From Aphanothece sacrum FPU1 (GTDB lineage: Bacteria > Cyanobacteriota > Cyanobacteriia > Cyanobacteriales > Microcystaceae), in assembly GCF_003864295.1 (NCBI RefSeq), contig NZ_BDQK01000013.1:868001-932000 (forward strand): a DNA stretch of 64,000 bases, read 5' to 3'. The notes under the pieces were generated by a model, which had not been told where the DNA came from, did no database searches, and saw only the letters and a list, made by a program, of their open reading frames with translations. Both the position numbers and the translations under genes were made by a program. The first letter of the stretch is position 1; each line of letters begins with the position of its first letter. Of the stretch, positions 50,537 to 59,159 are shown in pieces.

Positions 50537-50905
50537 ATGATTCCTGGAGAAATTATCACAAAATCTGGAGAAATTCAATTAAATATTGGACGGGAAACTT
50601 TAACAATTATGGTCGCTAATAAAGGAGATCGCCCAGTTCAAGTAGGTTCTCATTTTCATTTTTATGAAGTTAATGATGCTTTAATATTTTTTAAGATAAC
50701 TTATGAAAATGAAGCAAGAAAACTCATTCTAATCGCACGATATTCTCCTGATGATCCCACTAGAGGAATGCGTTTAAATATTCCATCGGGGACAGCGATT
50801 AGATTTGAACCTTCTGATGAAGATGCCAAAGAAATTGAGCTAATTCCCTTTGGAGGAAGACGGGAAATTTATGGATTTAATGGACTTGTTAACGGCCCAT
50901 TATAA
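50537..50905 (+). CDS. ureB: Urease beta subunit UreB with an extra insertion
   Basis: UreB, 122 aa, normally about 101-106. [48 protein letters not shown] and [20 protein letters not shown] are family hallmarks. Between EVN and RGMRL there are about 19 extra residues ([20 protein letters not shown], then ARYSPDDPT) where most UreB have about 11. This is an in-frame insertion in a surface loop of the known structure. It starts 5 bp after ureA. Whether the insertion is tolerated is not known. Confidence 0.93.
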   Translation: MIPGEIITKSGEIQLNIGRETLTIMVANKGDRPVQVGSHFHFYEVNDALIFFKITYENEARKLILIARYSPDDPTRGMRLNIPSGTAIRFEPSDEDAKEIELIPFGGRREIYGFNGLVNGPL

Positions 50906-50926
50906 ATATATATGTAGGGATTAAAC

Positions 50927-51544
50927 ATGAAAAAATCAGTAGCAAGATTAGGAATAGGTGGGCCAGTTGGTAGTGGCAAAACAGCTTTATTAGAATGTAT
51001 TATTCCCCGATTAATTGCTCAGGGAATTGAAGTCGCTGTTATTACCAATGACTTATTAACGACTGAAGATGCAGACCGTCTAAAAAGTCGCGGTTTTTTG
51101 CCTTCTGAACGTATTATTGGAGTAGAAACGGGGAGTTGTCCCCATACGGCAATTAGAGAAGATCCGACTATGAATTTATTAGCTTTAGAAGATTTAGAAG
51201 GACTTTTTCCTCAACTAGATATCATATTTATTGAAAGTGGAGGAGATAATCTTGCTTCTACTTTTAGCTATGATTTAGTAGATTCTTATATATTTGTCAT
51301 CGATGTTGGTGCAGGTGATGATATTCCACGTAAAAAAGGACCAGGATTTTCTCAAGCTGATTTAGTTGTTATTAATAAAATTGATATTGCTCCTTATGTG
51401 GGGGCAAATTTAGATTTAATTCGTCAAGAAGCTCCTCTATACCGTCAAAGTAAACCTATTATTTATACTAATTGTAAAACAGGAGAAGGGTTAGAAGAAG
51501 TAATCAAATTTATTAAACAAAAAATTCTATTTTTTAGATTGTAG
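50927..51544 (+). CDS. ureG: Urease accessory GTPase UreG
   Basis: A 205-aa SIMIBI GTPase that drives nickel delivery to urease. P-loop GIGGPVGSGKTALLECI (about 8-24). NDLLTTEDADRLKSRG and GVETGSCPHTAIREDPTMN carry the Ni/Zn-binding Cys-Pro-His (CPH). FIESGGDNLASTFS and VINKIDIAPYVG (about 154-165) follow. Complete. Follows ureB by 21 bp on the same strand. The metal-donor partners ureE/ureF are not in the window. Confidence 0.97.
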   Translation: MKKSVARLGIGGPVGSGKTALLECIIPRLIAQGIEVAVITNDLLTTEDADRLKSRGFLPSERIIGVETGSCPHTAIREDPTMNLLALEDLEGLFPQLDIIFIESGGDNLASTFSYDLVDSYIFVIDVGAGDDIPRKKGPGFSQADLVVINKIDIAPYVGANLDLIRQEAPLYRQSKPIIYTNCKTGEGLEEVIKFIKQKILFFRL

Positions 51545-51834
51545 GTTGGGTTGAGGCACGAAACCCAACAAAACCCAATCTTAATACACCCAATTAGCTA
51601 TATTAGTCCAGTAGGTATAACTAAATGTAAGTATACAACATTAAATAAAATACCGCTAAATCCCAACAGATTGCTTCGTGTCTCCCAATGACTTTATACA
51701 TTTAATTATTGATAGATTGTAGGTTGGGTTGAGGTACGAAACCCAACAAAACCAAATCTTAATACACCAAATTGGCTGTAAGTTAAAATGCAATGACATT
51801 ATAATCTATTTAGTGAGTAAAAATAGAGGACAAA
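51545..51834. repeat. Two interspersed palindromes between ureG and ureD
   Basis: GTAGGTTGGGTTGAGGCACG type at 51541-51570 and 51718-51748 (one with GTACG). They are direct repeats separated by 150 bp of AT-rich sequence, at the end of ureG. Each could form a hairpin. No ORF. Confidence 0.85.
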
Positions 51835-52656
51835 TTGAAAAATCTTAACTATCAAAAAAATTTAGAATTAATCTTAATAAAAGAGCAAAATAAGACAATT
51901 ATTACTCATCAATATACGGCTCAACCTTTAGGCATTTCTCGCGCTTTTCGTCCTGATATTACTAACCCATCTCGTACCCATCTTTATCTGACCAGTACCT
52001 CTCCAGGATTATTAGCTAATGATAGTCTTAATATTGAGTTAAAATTAAAGAGTAACACACAACTTTTTTTAACAGATCAATCTGCAACTAAAGTTCATCC
52101 TATGCCATATTTAGACACAAAAGCAACGATTAATTATGAGGTTCAAATCGAAGAAAATGCCACCTTAGAATTTTGTCCTGAACCAATTATCTTATTCCAA
52201 GAGTCAACATTAGAACAAAGCATTAAAATTAATTGTCATCCGACTGCTAATTTATTTTGGAGTGAAATAATTGTACCTGGAAGACTAGCAAGAGGTGAAT
52301 TTTATGACTTTAATTATTATATGAATCGTCTACAAATTAATTCTTTATCAGGAGAATTATTGCTAATTGATGCCACAATATTAGAAGGTAAAAATAACCT
52401 TTTTAAACATAGTAATATTTTTACATCTGCTCCAATTTTAGGTAATATAATTATGATTTTACCTCAAGCTAATCTTTCTTTATTAAGAGAACACTTAGAA
52501 AAAATAGACAAATTTAATTGTCCAGGCGTTAGGATAGCCACCTCCATTTTACCCCAAAATAAAGGGTTAGTCATTCGAGCGATCGCTCAGGGAACTTATG
52601 GATTCAAAAAGTATCTAAGTTATGCGCTGACTTGCTTTCGTCAGTTTTTGCTTTAA
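51835..52656 (+). CDS. ureD: Urease accessory protein UreD (UreH)
   Basis: A 273-aa protein needed for nickel-site assembly with UreF and UreG. TTG start with Shine-Dalgarno GAGGA 5 nt before; no ATG nearby gives the conserved start. Landmarks: TAQPLGISRAFRPD, HLYLTSTSPGLLANDSLNIE (about 50-69), QLFLTDQSATKVHPM (about 78-92), WSEIIVPGRLARGEFYDFN (about 142-160) and FKHSNIFTSAPILGNIIMIL. Complete in sequence. Separated from ureABG by 290 bp of repeats, so probably its own transcript. Confidence 0.93.
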   Translation: MKNLNYQKNLELILIKEQNKTIITHQYTAQPLGISRAFRPDITNPSRTHLYLTSTSPGLLANDSLNIELKLKSNTQLFLTDQSATKVHPMPYLDTKATINYEVQIEENATLEFCPEPIILFQESTLEQSIKINCHPTANLFWSEIIVPGRLARGEFYDFNYYMNRLQINSLSGELLLIDATILEGKNNLFKHSNIFTSAPILGNIIMILPQANLSLLREHLEKIDKFNCPGVRIATSILPQNKGLVIRAIAQGTYGFKKYLSYALTCFRQFLL

Positions 52657-52685
52657 CAAATAGGCAGTTTAAATGCACAACAACT

Positions 52686-52815
52686 CATAATTCATAATTC
52701 ATAATTCATAATTCATAATTCATAATTCATAATTCATAATTCATAATTCATAATTCATAATTCATAATTCATAATTCATAATTCATAATTCATAATTCAT
52801 AATTCATAATTCATA
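52686..52815 (+). repeat. Second large heptamer array (18 copies plus 4 bp)
   Basis: 18 perfect CATAATT units and the first four bases of another, 30 bp after the ureD stop, with the same orientation as the 34-copy array near murG. No four-helix-bundle gene is adjacent. It indicates the heptamer is a family that appears at several loci, at 3' ends of genes. Confidence 0.97.
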
Positions 52816-52894
52816 CTCTTGGGGGAATTGCCATGTCCCGTTTATCGTATAGGCTTTTAAGTCTAGGGATTTAATCCAAAGGGAAGGAAAAGTC

Positions 52895-53092
52895 ATGACG
52901 TTAACAAGGTCGAAATGGTTTGGTCATAATTGGCTTAAAATTGGTCAGTATAAGTCAATAACAGAAGTAAACTCAACTTCTGACAATAATGTTAACCCCA
53001 AAATTGACCTATCACATCAAGAAATATTACAAAAACAAGCCAATGGACAATCCCTTAGCTATATTGATGAATATATTCACCTACATTTTTAG
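52895..53092 (+). CDS. Small conserved protein of unknown function
   Basis: A 65-aa protein starting at ATG 52895 with GGGAAGGA upstream. MTLTRSKWFGHNWLKIGQYK and LSHQEILQKQANGQSLSYID show a soluble helical C-terminal half. No signal peptide or cysteines. It is convergent with the next gene, sharing 4 bp. A cyanobacterial small protein of unknown role; not recognised further. Confidence 0.55.
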   Translation: MTLTRSKWFGHNWLKIGQYKSITEVNSTSDNNVNPKIDLSHQEILQKQANGQSLSYIDEYIHLHF

Positions 53093-53289
53093 CTGACTAA
53101 AATTTCTAAGATTCCAGCTAATGTAACCCCTACTAGGGTGATTTTGATAAACTGACTCCCGTTTAGCGTCGTTAGAGAGTTGTTTTGTTGATCATTACCC
53201 TGGATATATCCATAAAGGTGTATAGCACCCATCATAAAAAATAGGAAGGCAATAAGGCTCATTTTTTGCCTTGATTGTTGTTTTTGCAT
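53089..53289 (-). CDS. Small two-helix membrane protein of unknown function
   Basis: Start set at ATG 53289 (MQKQQSRQKMSLIAFLFFMM), because GGAG lies 9 nt upstream; an earlier ATG at 53304 has no ribosome site. The 66-aa product has two hydrophobic stretches (SLIAFLFFMMGAIHLYGYI; FIKITLVGVTLAGILEILV), a basic N-terminus and a hydrophilic loop (QGNDQQNNSLTTLNGSQ). Probably an inner or thylakoid membrane protein. No family recognised. Confidence 0.6.
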   Translation of the reverse strand: MQKQQSRQKMSLIAFLFFMMGAIHLYGYIQGNDQQNNSLTTLNGSQFIKITLVGVTLAGILEILVS

Positions 53290-53425
53290 GACTAATAACT
53301 CCATTGCATTTGGTTGATCGGGTAATTCGAGCCACCCTTGAGTCTATGGTAACTAATGTAAATTAATATTGCAACAAGTTGACAAACAAGCTTGATTGTG
53401 TTACAAAATACTAACGTCATTGATA

Positions 53426-53566
53426 GTAGGTTGGGTTGAACGATAGTAAAACCCAACACAGCACAGGGGTCTTGTTGACCTGAGTTGGGTGTTAGGAGTT
53501 CGTCGTGGAGAAATTACCTTATGTCGAACTCAGGTTGTTGGGTTTCGTACCTCAACCCAACCTACA
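53426..53566. repeat. Pair of TGTAGGTTGGGTTG palindromes before purM
   Basis: GTAGGTTGGGTTGAACGATAG...CCCAACA (about 53426-53458) and TGTTGGGTTTCGTACCTCAA...CCTACA (53536-53566), inverted relative to each other. They fill the 3' gap of purM. No ORF. Confidence 0.85.
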
Positions 53567-53586
53567 TTTAGGCAAAACCTACTAAG

Positions 53587-54609
53587 TTATTCCCAAACTA
53601 AGGTTCCGGTTCCAGGAATGACTTCACCGATGGGATAAGCCGCAATGCCTTGATTTTCAAACCAATCAAGGGTTTTTTGCGCGTCTTGGGCTGAAACAAT
53701 CACCACATAACCAATACCCATATTAAAAGTCTCAAACATAGCCGATGAGCTAATCTCACCTATTTGAGCCAGCCATTGAAAAATCGGTAAAATCGGCCAG
53801 CTTTTGCCATTAATTCCGATAGATTGACCCTTATTCAAACAACGAGGCAGATTTTCCGGCAAACCTCCCCCCGTAATATGAGCCATTCCTTGAATCTCTA
53901 ATCCCGATTTTAACCCATCTAAAACCGCTTTAACATAGAGACGAGTAGGGGTTAAGAGTGCCTCTCCCAAAGATTGACCCCCCAATAATTCAGGCTTATC
54001 GCTCAAATTTAACCCATTTACCGCCATAATTTTGCGGACTAAACTAAAACCGTTACTGTGAACCCCACTACTAGCCAAACCAATAGCCACAGACCCAATT
54101 TTAACTTGTGAGCCATCGAGAAGCTTACTTTTCTCCACAATACCCACACAAAAACCGGCCACGTCATATTCTCCGGCCCCGTAAAATCCAGGCATTTCGG
54201 CGGTTTCTCCCCCTAATAAGGCACAACCACTCAATTGACACCCTTCTACAATACCCTCCACCACTTCACTGAGTTGTTGGGGATTGAGGTGGCCCGTAGC
54301 CAAATAATCAAGAAAGAACAAAGGTTCTGCACCACAGGTTAAAACATCATTAACACACATGGCCACTAAATCAATACCAATGGTCTGATGACGGTTTAAA
54401 CTGTGAGCAATTTTTAACTTAGTCCCGACTCCATCAGTTCCAGAAACTAAGACAGGATGTTGATAACCTTGAGGAATTTCAAAATAACCGCCAAATCCCC
54501 CTAATCCACCCAAAACTCCAGGACGATAGGTACTTTCAACCCTTTTACGGATTTTTTCGACAAAAGAACGCCCCGCTTCCACATCTACCCCAGCATCTCG
54601 ATAATCCAT
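53587..54609 (-). CDS. purM: Phosphoribosylformylglycinamidine cyclo-ligase (AIR synthetase)
   Basis: Start set at ATG 54609 ([20 protein letters not shown]); the 21-residue extension from 54672 overlaps the upstream gene. The 340-aa enzyme closes FGAM to AIR with ATP. Landmarks: [28 protein letters not shown] (about 55-68), [29 protein letters not shown] (about 77-105), [17 protein letters not shown], and [15 protein letters not shown] (about 240-254). Complete. It begins 1 bp after the gun4 stop, so both are in one transcript. Confidence 0.97.
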   Translation of the reverse strand: MDYRDAGVDVEAGRSFVEKIRKRVESTYRPGVLGGLGGFGGYFEIPQGYQHPVLVSGTDGVGTKLKIAHSLNRHQTIGIDLVAMCVNDVLTCGAEPLFFLDYLATGHLNPQQLSEVVEGIVEGCQLSGCALLGGETAEMPGFYGAGEYDVAGFCVGIVEKSKLLDGSQVKIGSVAIGLASSGVHSNGFSLVRKIMAVNGLNLSDKPELLGGQSLGEALLTPTRLYVKAVLDGLKSGLEIQGMAHITGGGLPENLPRCLNKGQSIGINGKSWPILPIFQWLAQIGEISSSAMFETFNMGIGYVVIVSAQDAQKTLDWFENQGIAAYPIGEVIPGTGTLVWE

Positions 54610-54610
54610 G

Positions 54611-55363
54611 TTATGATTTTTCCTCAGACCAAACGGGATGGGAGAATAGGGAAGCAGCCACTCTAACCCCACGCAATTGATTTAATAGGGGCAAATGACC
54701 TACAGGTGCGCTTAAATCCCAGATAAATTCGTTGGGGTACTGAGTCCAATTATTTGCTTGTTTCCAGCCAATTTTGGGCCATAATTTGACAAAATCTTGT
54801 CCGAGTGACAGCCAAATTTTTCGTTGAACTGAGAAGCCAAATTTTCCTTCTGAATAAACCCGCCACAGGGAGTTAATAGTCTGTAAATCGGTAGGGGGAA
54901 ATTGCTCAACTTCTGTAAAATAAACCCATTTACGCTGAATAGCGTCTTTTCCGGCTAATTCACAGAGTTTGCGTCGGGTGAGGGTATCGGCTGCTTGAAA
55001 CTTCTGTTCAATGAGTAAGTGACTCAGGGGACGATAATCAATATTAAGCTCTGATTTAAGGGGAATTATCCCATCAGGAAAGTTATTTTGGAGAAATTCT
55101 TGCGCTTTTGTTTGTTTAATCTGATAGAGAGATTGGTAAACTTTTCCGGTAACAGCATTAGGAGTCAAACCAGACGACGGCAAAAAAGTCATCAAAATTT
55201 CCCAACCTGGTTCACCGAGGTCGATTAATTGGGCAATTAGTTGAAGTTGCTCTTTTTCTGACCCATTTATCAATTTACTCTCTAGAGAGGCAAGATTATC
55301 GTTACTAGGCTCAACTGTAGCAGTTTGCTGGTCGGTCATGAAATCATCCGTTAACTGATACAT
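54611..55363 (-). CDS. gun4: GUN4, Mg-chelatase porphyrin-binding cofactor
   Basis: A 250-aa protein. The C-terminal GUN4 domain has the conserved [40 protein letters not shown] and [20 protein letters not shown] blocks, which hold the tetrapyrrole-binding groove. The N-terminal helical bundle contains [20 protein letters not shown] and [20 protein letters not shown]4 stimulates Mg-chelatase at low Mg2+, so it controls chlorophyll synthesis. Start could be Met1 (55363) or Met9 (55339). Its stop is one base from the purM start. Confidence 0.95.
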   Translation of the reverse strand: MYQLTDDFMTDQQTATVEPSNDNLASLESKLINGSEKEQLQLIAQLIDLGEPGWEILMTFLPSSGLTPNAVTGKVYQSLYQIKQTKAQEFLQNNFPDGIIPLKSELNIDYRPLSHLLIEQKFQAADTLTRRKLCELAGKDAIQRKWVYFTEVEQFPPTDLQTINSLWRVYSEGKFGFSVQRKIWLSLGQDFVKLWPKIGWKQANNWTQYPNEFIWDLSAPVGHLPLLNQLRGVRVAASLFSHPVWSEEKS

Positions 55364-55642
55364 TTATGCAGTAGAATGCGACACAAAGAAGCACTATACA
55401 GCAATAGTATTTAGGTTTAATCACCTAAAATGAGGTATCCCTCAAAGCTTCCAAAAAACTTGAAAGCACTTTAAATTACCTGTTTTTCACCTCTTGGTTC
55501 TTGAGGTTAACTAGCCATTTAATTGAATTTCGGGTTTAAAACACTCCCATTCAAAGGCATTGTGTTTTGCACCGCTTGCGCATCAACACCATTATATTGC
55601 AATCTGACCCATTATGCTACAAATCAGCGATTAAGCGATTTC

Positions 55643-55832
55643 GGTTCTACCGGATAAGTTATGCTAAATTATCACAAATAATAGACTTTAACTCTCAAGA
55701 GTTAAGCTATACAAACCAAGGTTGCCTACGCAACCTATAATTGAGTCCACCTTCGCGGACTTTGTTTCTATTAAGATAAGGCTTTAGCCTTATCCTAATT
55801 AGTTAGTTTAGCATAGTTTGTCCCCTAGAACC
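55643..55832. mobile_element. MITE-like family 1, copy D (190 bp)
   Basis: Begins GGTTCTACCGGATAAGTTAT and ends GTTTGTCCCCTAGAACC. Hairpins TTAACTCTcaAGAGTTAA, AGGTTG/CAACCT and AGTCC...GGACT. No clear target duplication remains. It lies between gun4 and the glycosyltransferase gene. Confidence 0.85.
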
Positions 55833-55883
55833 TTAAATAGTATGAAATAAAATCATTAAGATTTATTAAAGAAGATCTCAATA

Positions 55884-57137
55884 TTACAAAAGTTGATGTT
55901 TTTTTTTACTGGGTTGCATCACAGATTCTAATAATTCCTCATACCGATCTAAAGTTGCCTCAAAAGCATAATATTGTTTAGCATATTGTCTACCTTGTTG
56001 TCCTAAACGACTAACTAAATCAGGGTTTAAATACAATTGTTCAATAGCTGCTGCCAACGCTTTAGAATTTTCAGGACAAACTACTATTCCACCGCCACTT
56101 TGTTTAATAGCTCTTGCTGCTGTACCTTCTGGGGGAACTGACCCAATAATAGCACGACCACTGGCTAATAAGACTTGAATTTTTGAGGGCATATTAAAAG
56201 CAATAACATTACTTTTTTGCATCACCATTCCCACATCAGCTGCCCCTAACATTTCGGAGAGTTTTTCTCTTGGTTCAAAGGGTCGTAAAATGACATTATC
56301 AGTTTTTTTTCTTTGACGATATCTTTCTAATCTTTCTAAGGCTTCTTCTTTGCCGATAATAACTATTACAATATCAAGAATATGCTTTAATTTGGCTGCT
56401 GCATCAATTAAGACTTCTAAGGGTTGAGTTAGGGCAATATTCCCCGAATATATGACAACAAATTTACCCACTAATTTATTTTTTAGACGAAACTCATTAT
56501 TAGATTTTGAGCAAGGTTTAATAAAATTAATATCAACCCAATTGGGAATTTCAATGATTTTTTCTAAGGGAACTTTTTTTTCTAGTAAGTTCTTAGTAAA
56601 TCCATCAGCAATTACACTAATCTTCGTCGCAGTTTTATAAGCAAATTTTTCTAAATATTGAAACAATTTAATGATTGTTTTATTACGAATTAACCCCACA
56701 TGAACTGCCGCATCAGGCAAAATATCTTGTAGGTTTAAAATAATAGGGCTTTGATAGATCCAACTGAGAATAGCCGCAGGAACAGCTACAGGTAAGCCAG
56801 GAATGGTCAAAAAAATGACATCAGGACGTTTACCCCATAAAGCTTGAAAAAAGCTCAGGAACACAAAACTAAGTTCAAAGAGAACACGGTTAAGTAAATT
56901 TCTTTTTCCGTTAATATGAACATAACACCGTTGAATTTTAACTCCATTACATTCTTCTGTTAAATACAGTTTACCCTGATACTCAGGAGAAATTTCACTG
57001 GCCGGATACCAGGGCATAGCGGTTACTACTCGAACTTCATGGCCCCGCTTTGCCAAACCTTCTGCTAGTTCTGTCATCAAAGGAGCAATCCCAATAGGTT
57101 CAGGATGGTAATTATAAGAATAAATTAGGATTCGCAT
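55884..57137 (-). CDS. WcaI-type family 4 glycosyltransferase
   Basis: A 417-aa GT-B enzyme. N-domain start MRILIYSYNYHPEPIGIAPL and MTELAEGLAKRGHEVRVVTAMPWYP (about 20-45) match the WcaI subgroup (colanic-acid fucosyl-type). The C-domain has VIYSGNIALTQPLEVLIDAA (about 230-249), VIIGKEEALERLERY and the nucleotide-sugar E-x7-E-like region IAFNMPSKIQVLLASGRAII (about 318-337). Likely adds a sugar to an extracellular polysaccharide precursor. Substrate unknown. Monocistronic. Confidence 0.88.
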   Translation of the reverse strand: MRILIYSYNYHPEPIGIAPLMTELAEGLAKRGHEVRVVTAMPWYPASEISPEYQGKLYLTEECNGVKIQRCYVHINGKRNLLNRVLFELSFVFLSFFQALWGKRPDVIFLTIPGLPVAVPAAILSWIYQSPIILNLQDILPDAAVHVGLIRNKTIIKLFQYLEKFAYKTATKISVIADGFTKNLLEKKVPLEKIIEIPNWVDINFIKPCSKSNNEFRLKNKLVGKFVVIYSGNIALTQPLEVLIDAAAKLKHILDIVIVIIGKEEALERLERYRQRKKTDNVILRPFEPREKLSEMLGAADVGMVMQKSNVIAFNMPSKIQVLLASGRAIIGSVPPEGTAARAIKQSGGGIVVCPENSKALAAAIEQLYLNPDLVSRLGQQGRQYAKQYYAFEATLDRYEELLESVMQPSKKKHQLL

Positions 57138-57467
57138 CTGCTCAACGGTTCTGGTAAATTAGATAGTTAATCGGTTATAGAACGGCTTTTCACGCCTAAA
57201 AAGGCTTCGGCTGTTCATAAAATAAGTCGATTTTAAAATTATGGTCTTTCTCATTCAATCTCAACAATTCGGAAAGGTCAAGAAGTTTTTACCATAAGAC
57301 AGTAAAAATTTGATCAGGGTACAACAATCGACAACGGAAATTTCATTATTCCTAAATTGTTAATTGTCAATTATCAATTGTCAACTACTTGGTAACATCG
57401 ACAATAATAACTCCATAAGCCAAAATTAAGATCAATCAACCTTTAAGCTAAGGAAAGGATACAAGAT
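57138..57467. other. Intergenic region upstream of a lipoprotein gene, no gene seen
   Basis: AT-rich promoter sequence. Contains a short hairpin CACGCCTAAAAAGGCTTCGG-type and an inverted pair TTGTTAATTGTCAATTATCAATTGTCAACT. No coding frame. The lipoprotein ribosome site is AAGGAAAGGA at about 57452. Confidence 0.5.
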
Positions 57468-57974
57468 ATGCTGTTTCAATTACGCCAATTTTTGACGGTT
57501 TTACTCTTATCCACTCTCTTATTCGTTAGTTCTTGTGCAACTAAAGCCCCTTCAAGATTTGATCAAGCTCAACAAGAAAGTACCCAACGAGGTGCAAGTG
57601 CAGTTGTTAGTGAATCTGCCACAGGGGGTCAGTTTAATCGCTTTTTCCCCCCTTCTAGTGATGGTTATGAGCGAGTTTATTCTCAGGAGAAAAAGGGCTT
57701 TGCTGAAGCTAAATTAAAACAAGATGGCAAGGAAGTAGCTGTAATGGCTATTTCTGATGTCCTTAATAATCCCAGTGCTATGACTAAGTTTAAGTCAAGT
57801 TCACAAAAAATTGATGGTTATCCTTCTGTTGAACAGGGGAAAACTGGGACTGCAGTATTAGTCGGAAAACGGTTTCAGGTCAAAGTGCTTTCCCGTGATC
57901 CTTCTTTTACTCAGAGCGATCGCCAAGCTTGGTTAGAAAAATTTAATCTCGATGGCCTAGCAAAACTCAACTAA
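57468..57974 (+). CDS. Lipoprotein of unknown function
   Basis: A 168-aa lipoprotein. Signal QFLTVLLLSTLLFVSSCATKA with lipobox V-S-S-C at residues 20-23 (acylation at Cys23). The mature protein is soluble: RFDQAQQESTQRGASAVVSE, GGQFNRFFPPSSDGYERVYS, EVAVMAISDVLNNPSAMTKF and GKRFQVKVLSRDPSFTQSDR. It resembles cyanobacterial conserved lipoproteins. Strong ribosome site (AAGGA). The next gene begins 31 bp downstream on the same strand, so they may be co-transcribed. Confidence 0.75.
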   Translation: MLFQLRQFLTVLLLSTLLFVSSCATKAPSRFDQAQQESTQRGASAVVSESATGGQFNRFFPPSSDGYERVYSQEKKGFAEAKLKQDGKEVAVMAISDVLNNPSAMTKFKSSSQKIDGYPSVEQGKTGTAVLVGKRFQVKVLSRDPSFTQSDRQAWLEKFNLDGLAKLN

Positions 57975-58005
57975 TTAATCATAGCAATAAACCCAGGTAA
58001 TAATC

Positions 58006-58893
58006 ATGAGTAAATCTATCTACGAACTTGTTAACGAACTGCCTACGGATAATATGACCATTAAGGTACTTAAATCCCTTGATTTTGTCGTTCCTGGTGA
58101 GTGGCAAAATTTGGTCGGGTTTGAGAATACTATCCGTGAGGTGACGGGAGAAACTGATGAAGAAATGATCCAACAAATCGGCGATCGCGCTGTTTTCCTT
58201 TTTAATGATAAGTCTCAAGGCTATCAAAATGCTTTATGGTTATATCAAACTGTTGATAGTGCTGATAGTGCATTAGGAGCAGCCGCATTAGCCAATAAAA
58301 TCGGGGAGAAAATTCCTCTTTTGGGATTTTTAAACCATATTACCCCAAACCCTGATAAAGCTCAAGCGATTGATTTATCCCTGAAATTAGTGGTGGAATT
58401 AGTAGCTTTTTGTCAAATAAATGGCATTCCTGGGGATAGTATTGGGGATTTTGTTGGTTCTTTAGGAGATTATAGCGGAGAATCATTAATGCGGATGGCT
58501 GCCTTAGTTTGTTTGGATGGTTTAATTCCTTTCGGGCCAGATTTTATCTTAAAAGTTCAATCAAGTTTATCTAATATTTCTCCCAAAGATTTAGAGGAGA
58601 ATTCAGCTTTTAATCAAGTCAAAAAGTTAATTCCTGGGAATAATACCAGTGGTCAACTTGATTTTATTGGCAATAGTTTTGATTCGGTTAAAGGTTGGAT
58701 GTCTAGTTTTGTGGGAGATCGAAATTTAAACCCGCAACAACTGTTTAGTCGGTTGGGTAGTTTCATTGAATATTCAGAAGATAAATTAGACTATTTAGCG
58801 GCTTTTCTGGATGTGACTACTAATTATTATGAACATACAGGAACTCAAACTTTAGCCAGACGATTAATTGAACGTGCAGTAGCTGAAATATAA
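58006..58893 (+). CDS. Conserved cyanobacterial protein of unknown function
   Basis: A 295-aa soluble, helix-rich protein with no signal or catalytic signature. MSKSIYELVNELPTDNMTIK and EDKLDYLAAFLDVTTNYYEH are distinctive. The middle repeats helical segments (SLKLVVELVAFCQINGIPGD; SLMRMAALVCLDGLIPFGPD). No family recognised. It follows a lipoprotein gene at 31-bp spacing with the same orientation. A MITE-like fragment lies downstream. Confidence 0.65.
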   Translation: MSKSIYELVNELPTDNMTIKVLKSLDFVVPGEWQNLVGFENTIREVTGETDEEMIQQIGDRAVFLFNDKSQGYQNALWLYQTVDSADSALGAAALANKIGEKIPLLGFLNHITPNPDKAQAIDLSLKLVVELVAFCQINGIPGDSIGDFVGSLGDYSGESLMRMAALVCLDGLIPFGPDFILKVQSSLSNISPKDLEENSAFNQVKKLIPGNNTSGQLDFIGNSFDSVKGWMSSFVGDRNLNPQQLFSRLGSFIEYSEDKLDYLAAFLDVTTNYYEHTGTQTLARRLIERAVAEI

Positions 58894-58974
58894 TTAAACA
58901 ATTAAGGGGGTTTGCGACGCACTACGTTCTATAATACCCCCTACTTACAAATTAACAATTAACTACTATTAGAA

Positions 58975-59127
58975 ATTATAGGCTTAAACCCGATCGGGTT
59001 AAGCTATAAAGACAAAACCTGCCTACGCAGGTTTAATTTAGTCTCCCTTCGGAGACTTGGTTTTTATAGTATCAGACATAAGGTCTGTGGTGTAGACATT
59101 ATTTAAAATAACTTGTTCCATAGAATC
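58975..59127. mobile_element. MITE-like family 1, copy E (left terminus lost)
   Basis: Carries the internal hairpins CTTAAACCCGATCGGGTTAAG, AACCTG/CAGGTT around CCTACG, AGTCTCC/GGAGACT, and the right end AAATAACTTGTTCCATAGAA. The left GGTTCTACC terminus is missing. The stems differ from the other copies but remain complementary. Confidence 0.85.
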
Positions 59128-59159
59128 GATATTTTTAACTCTGAATACTTACCAAAAAG

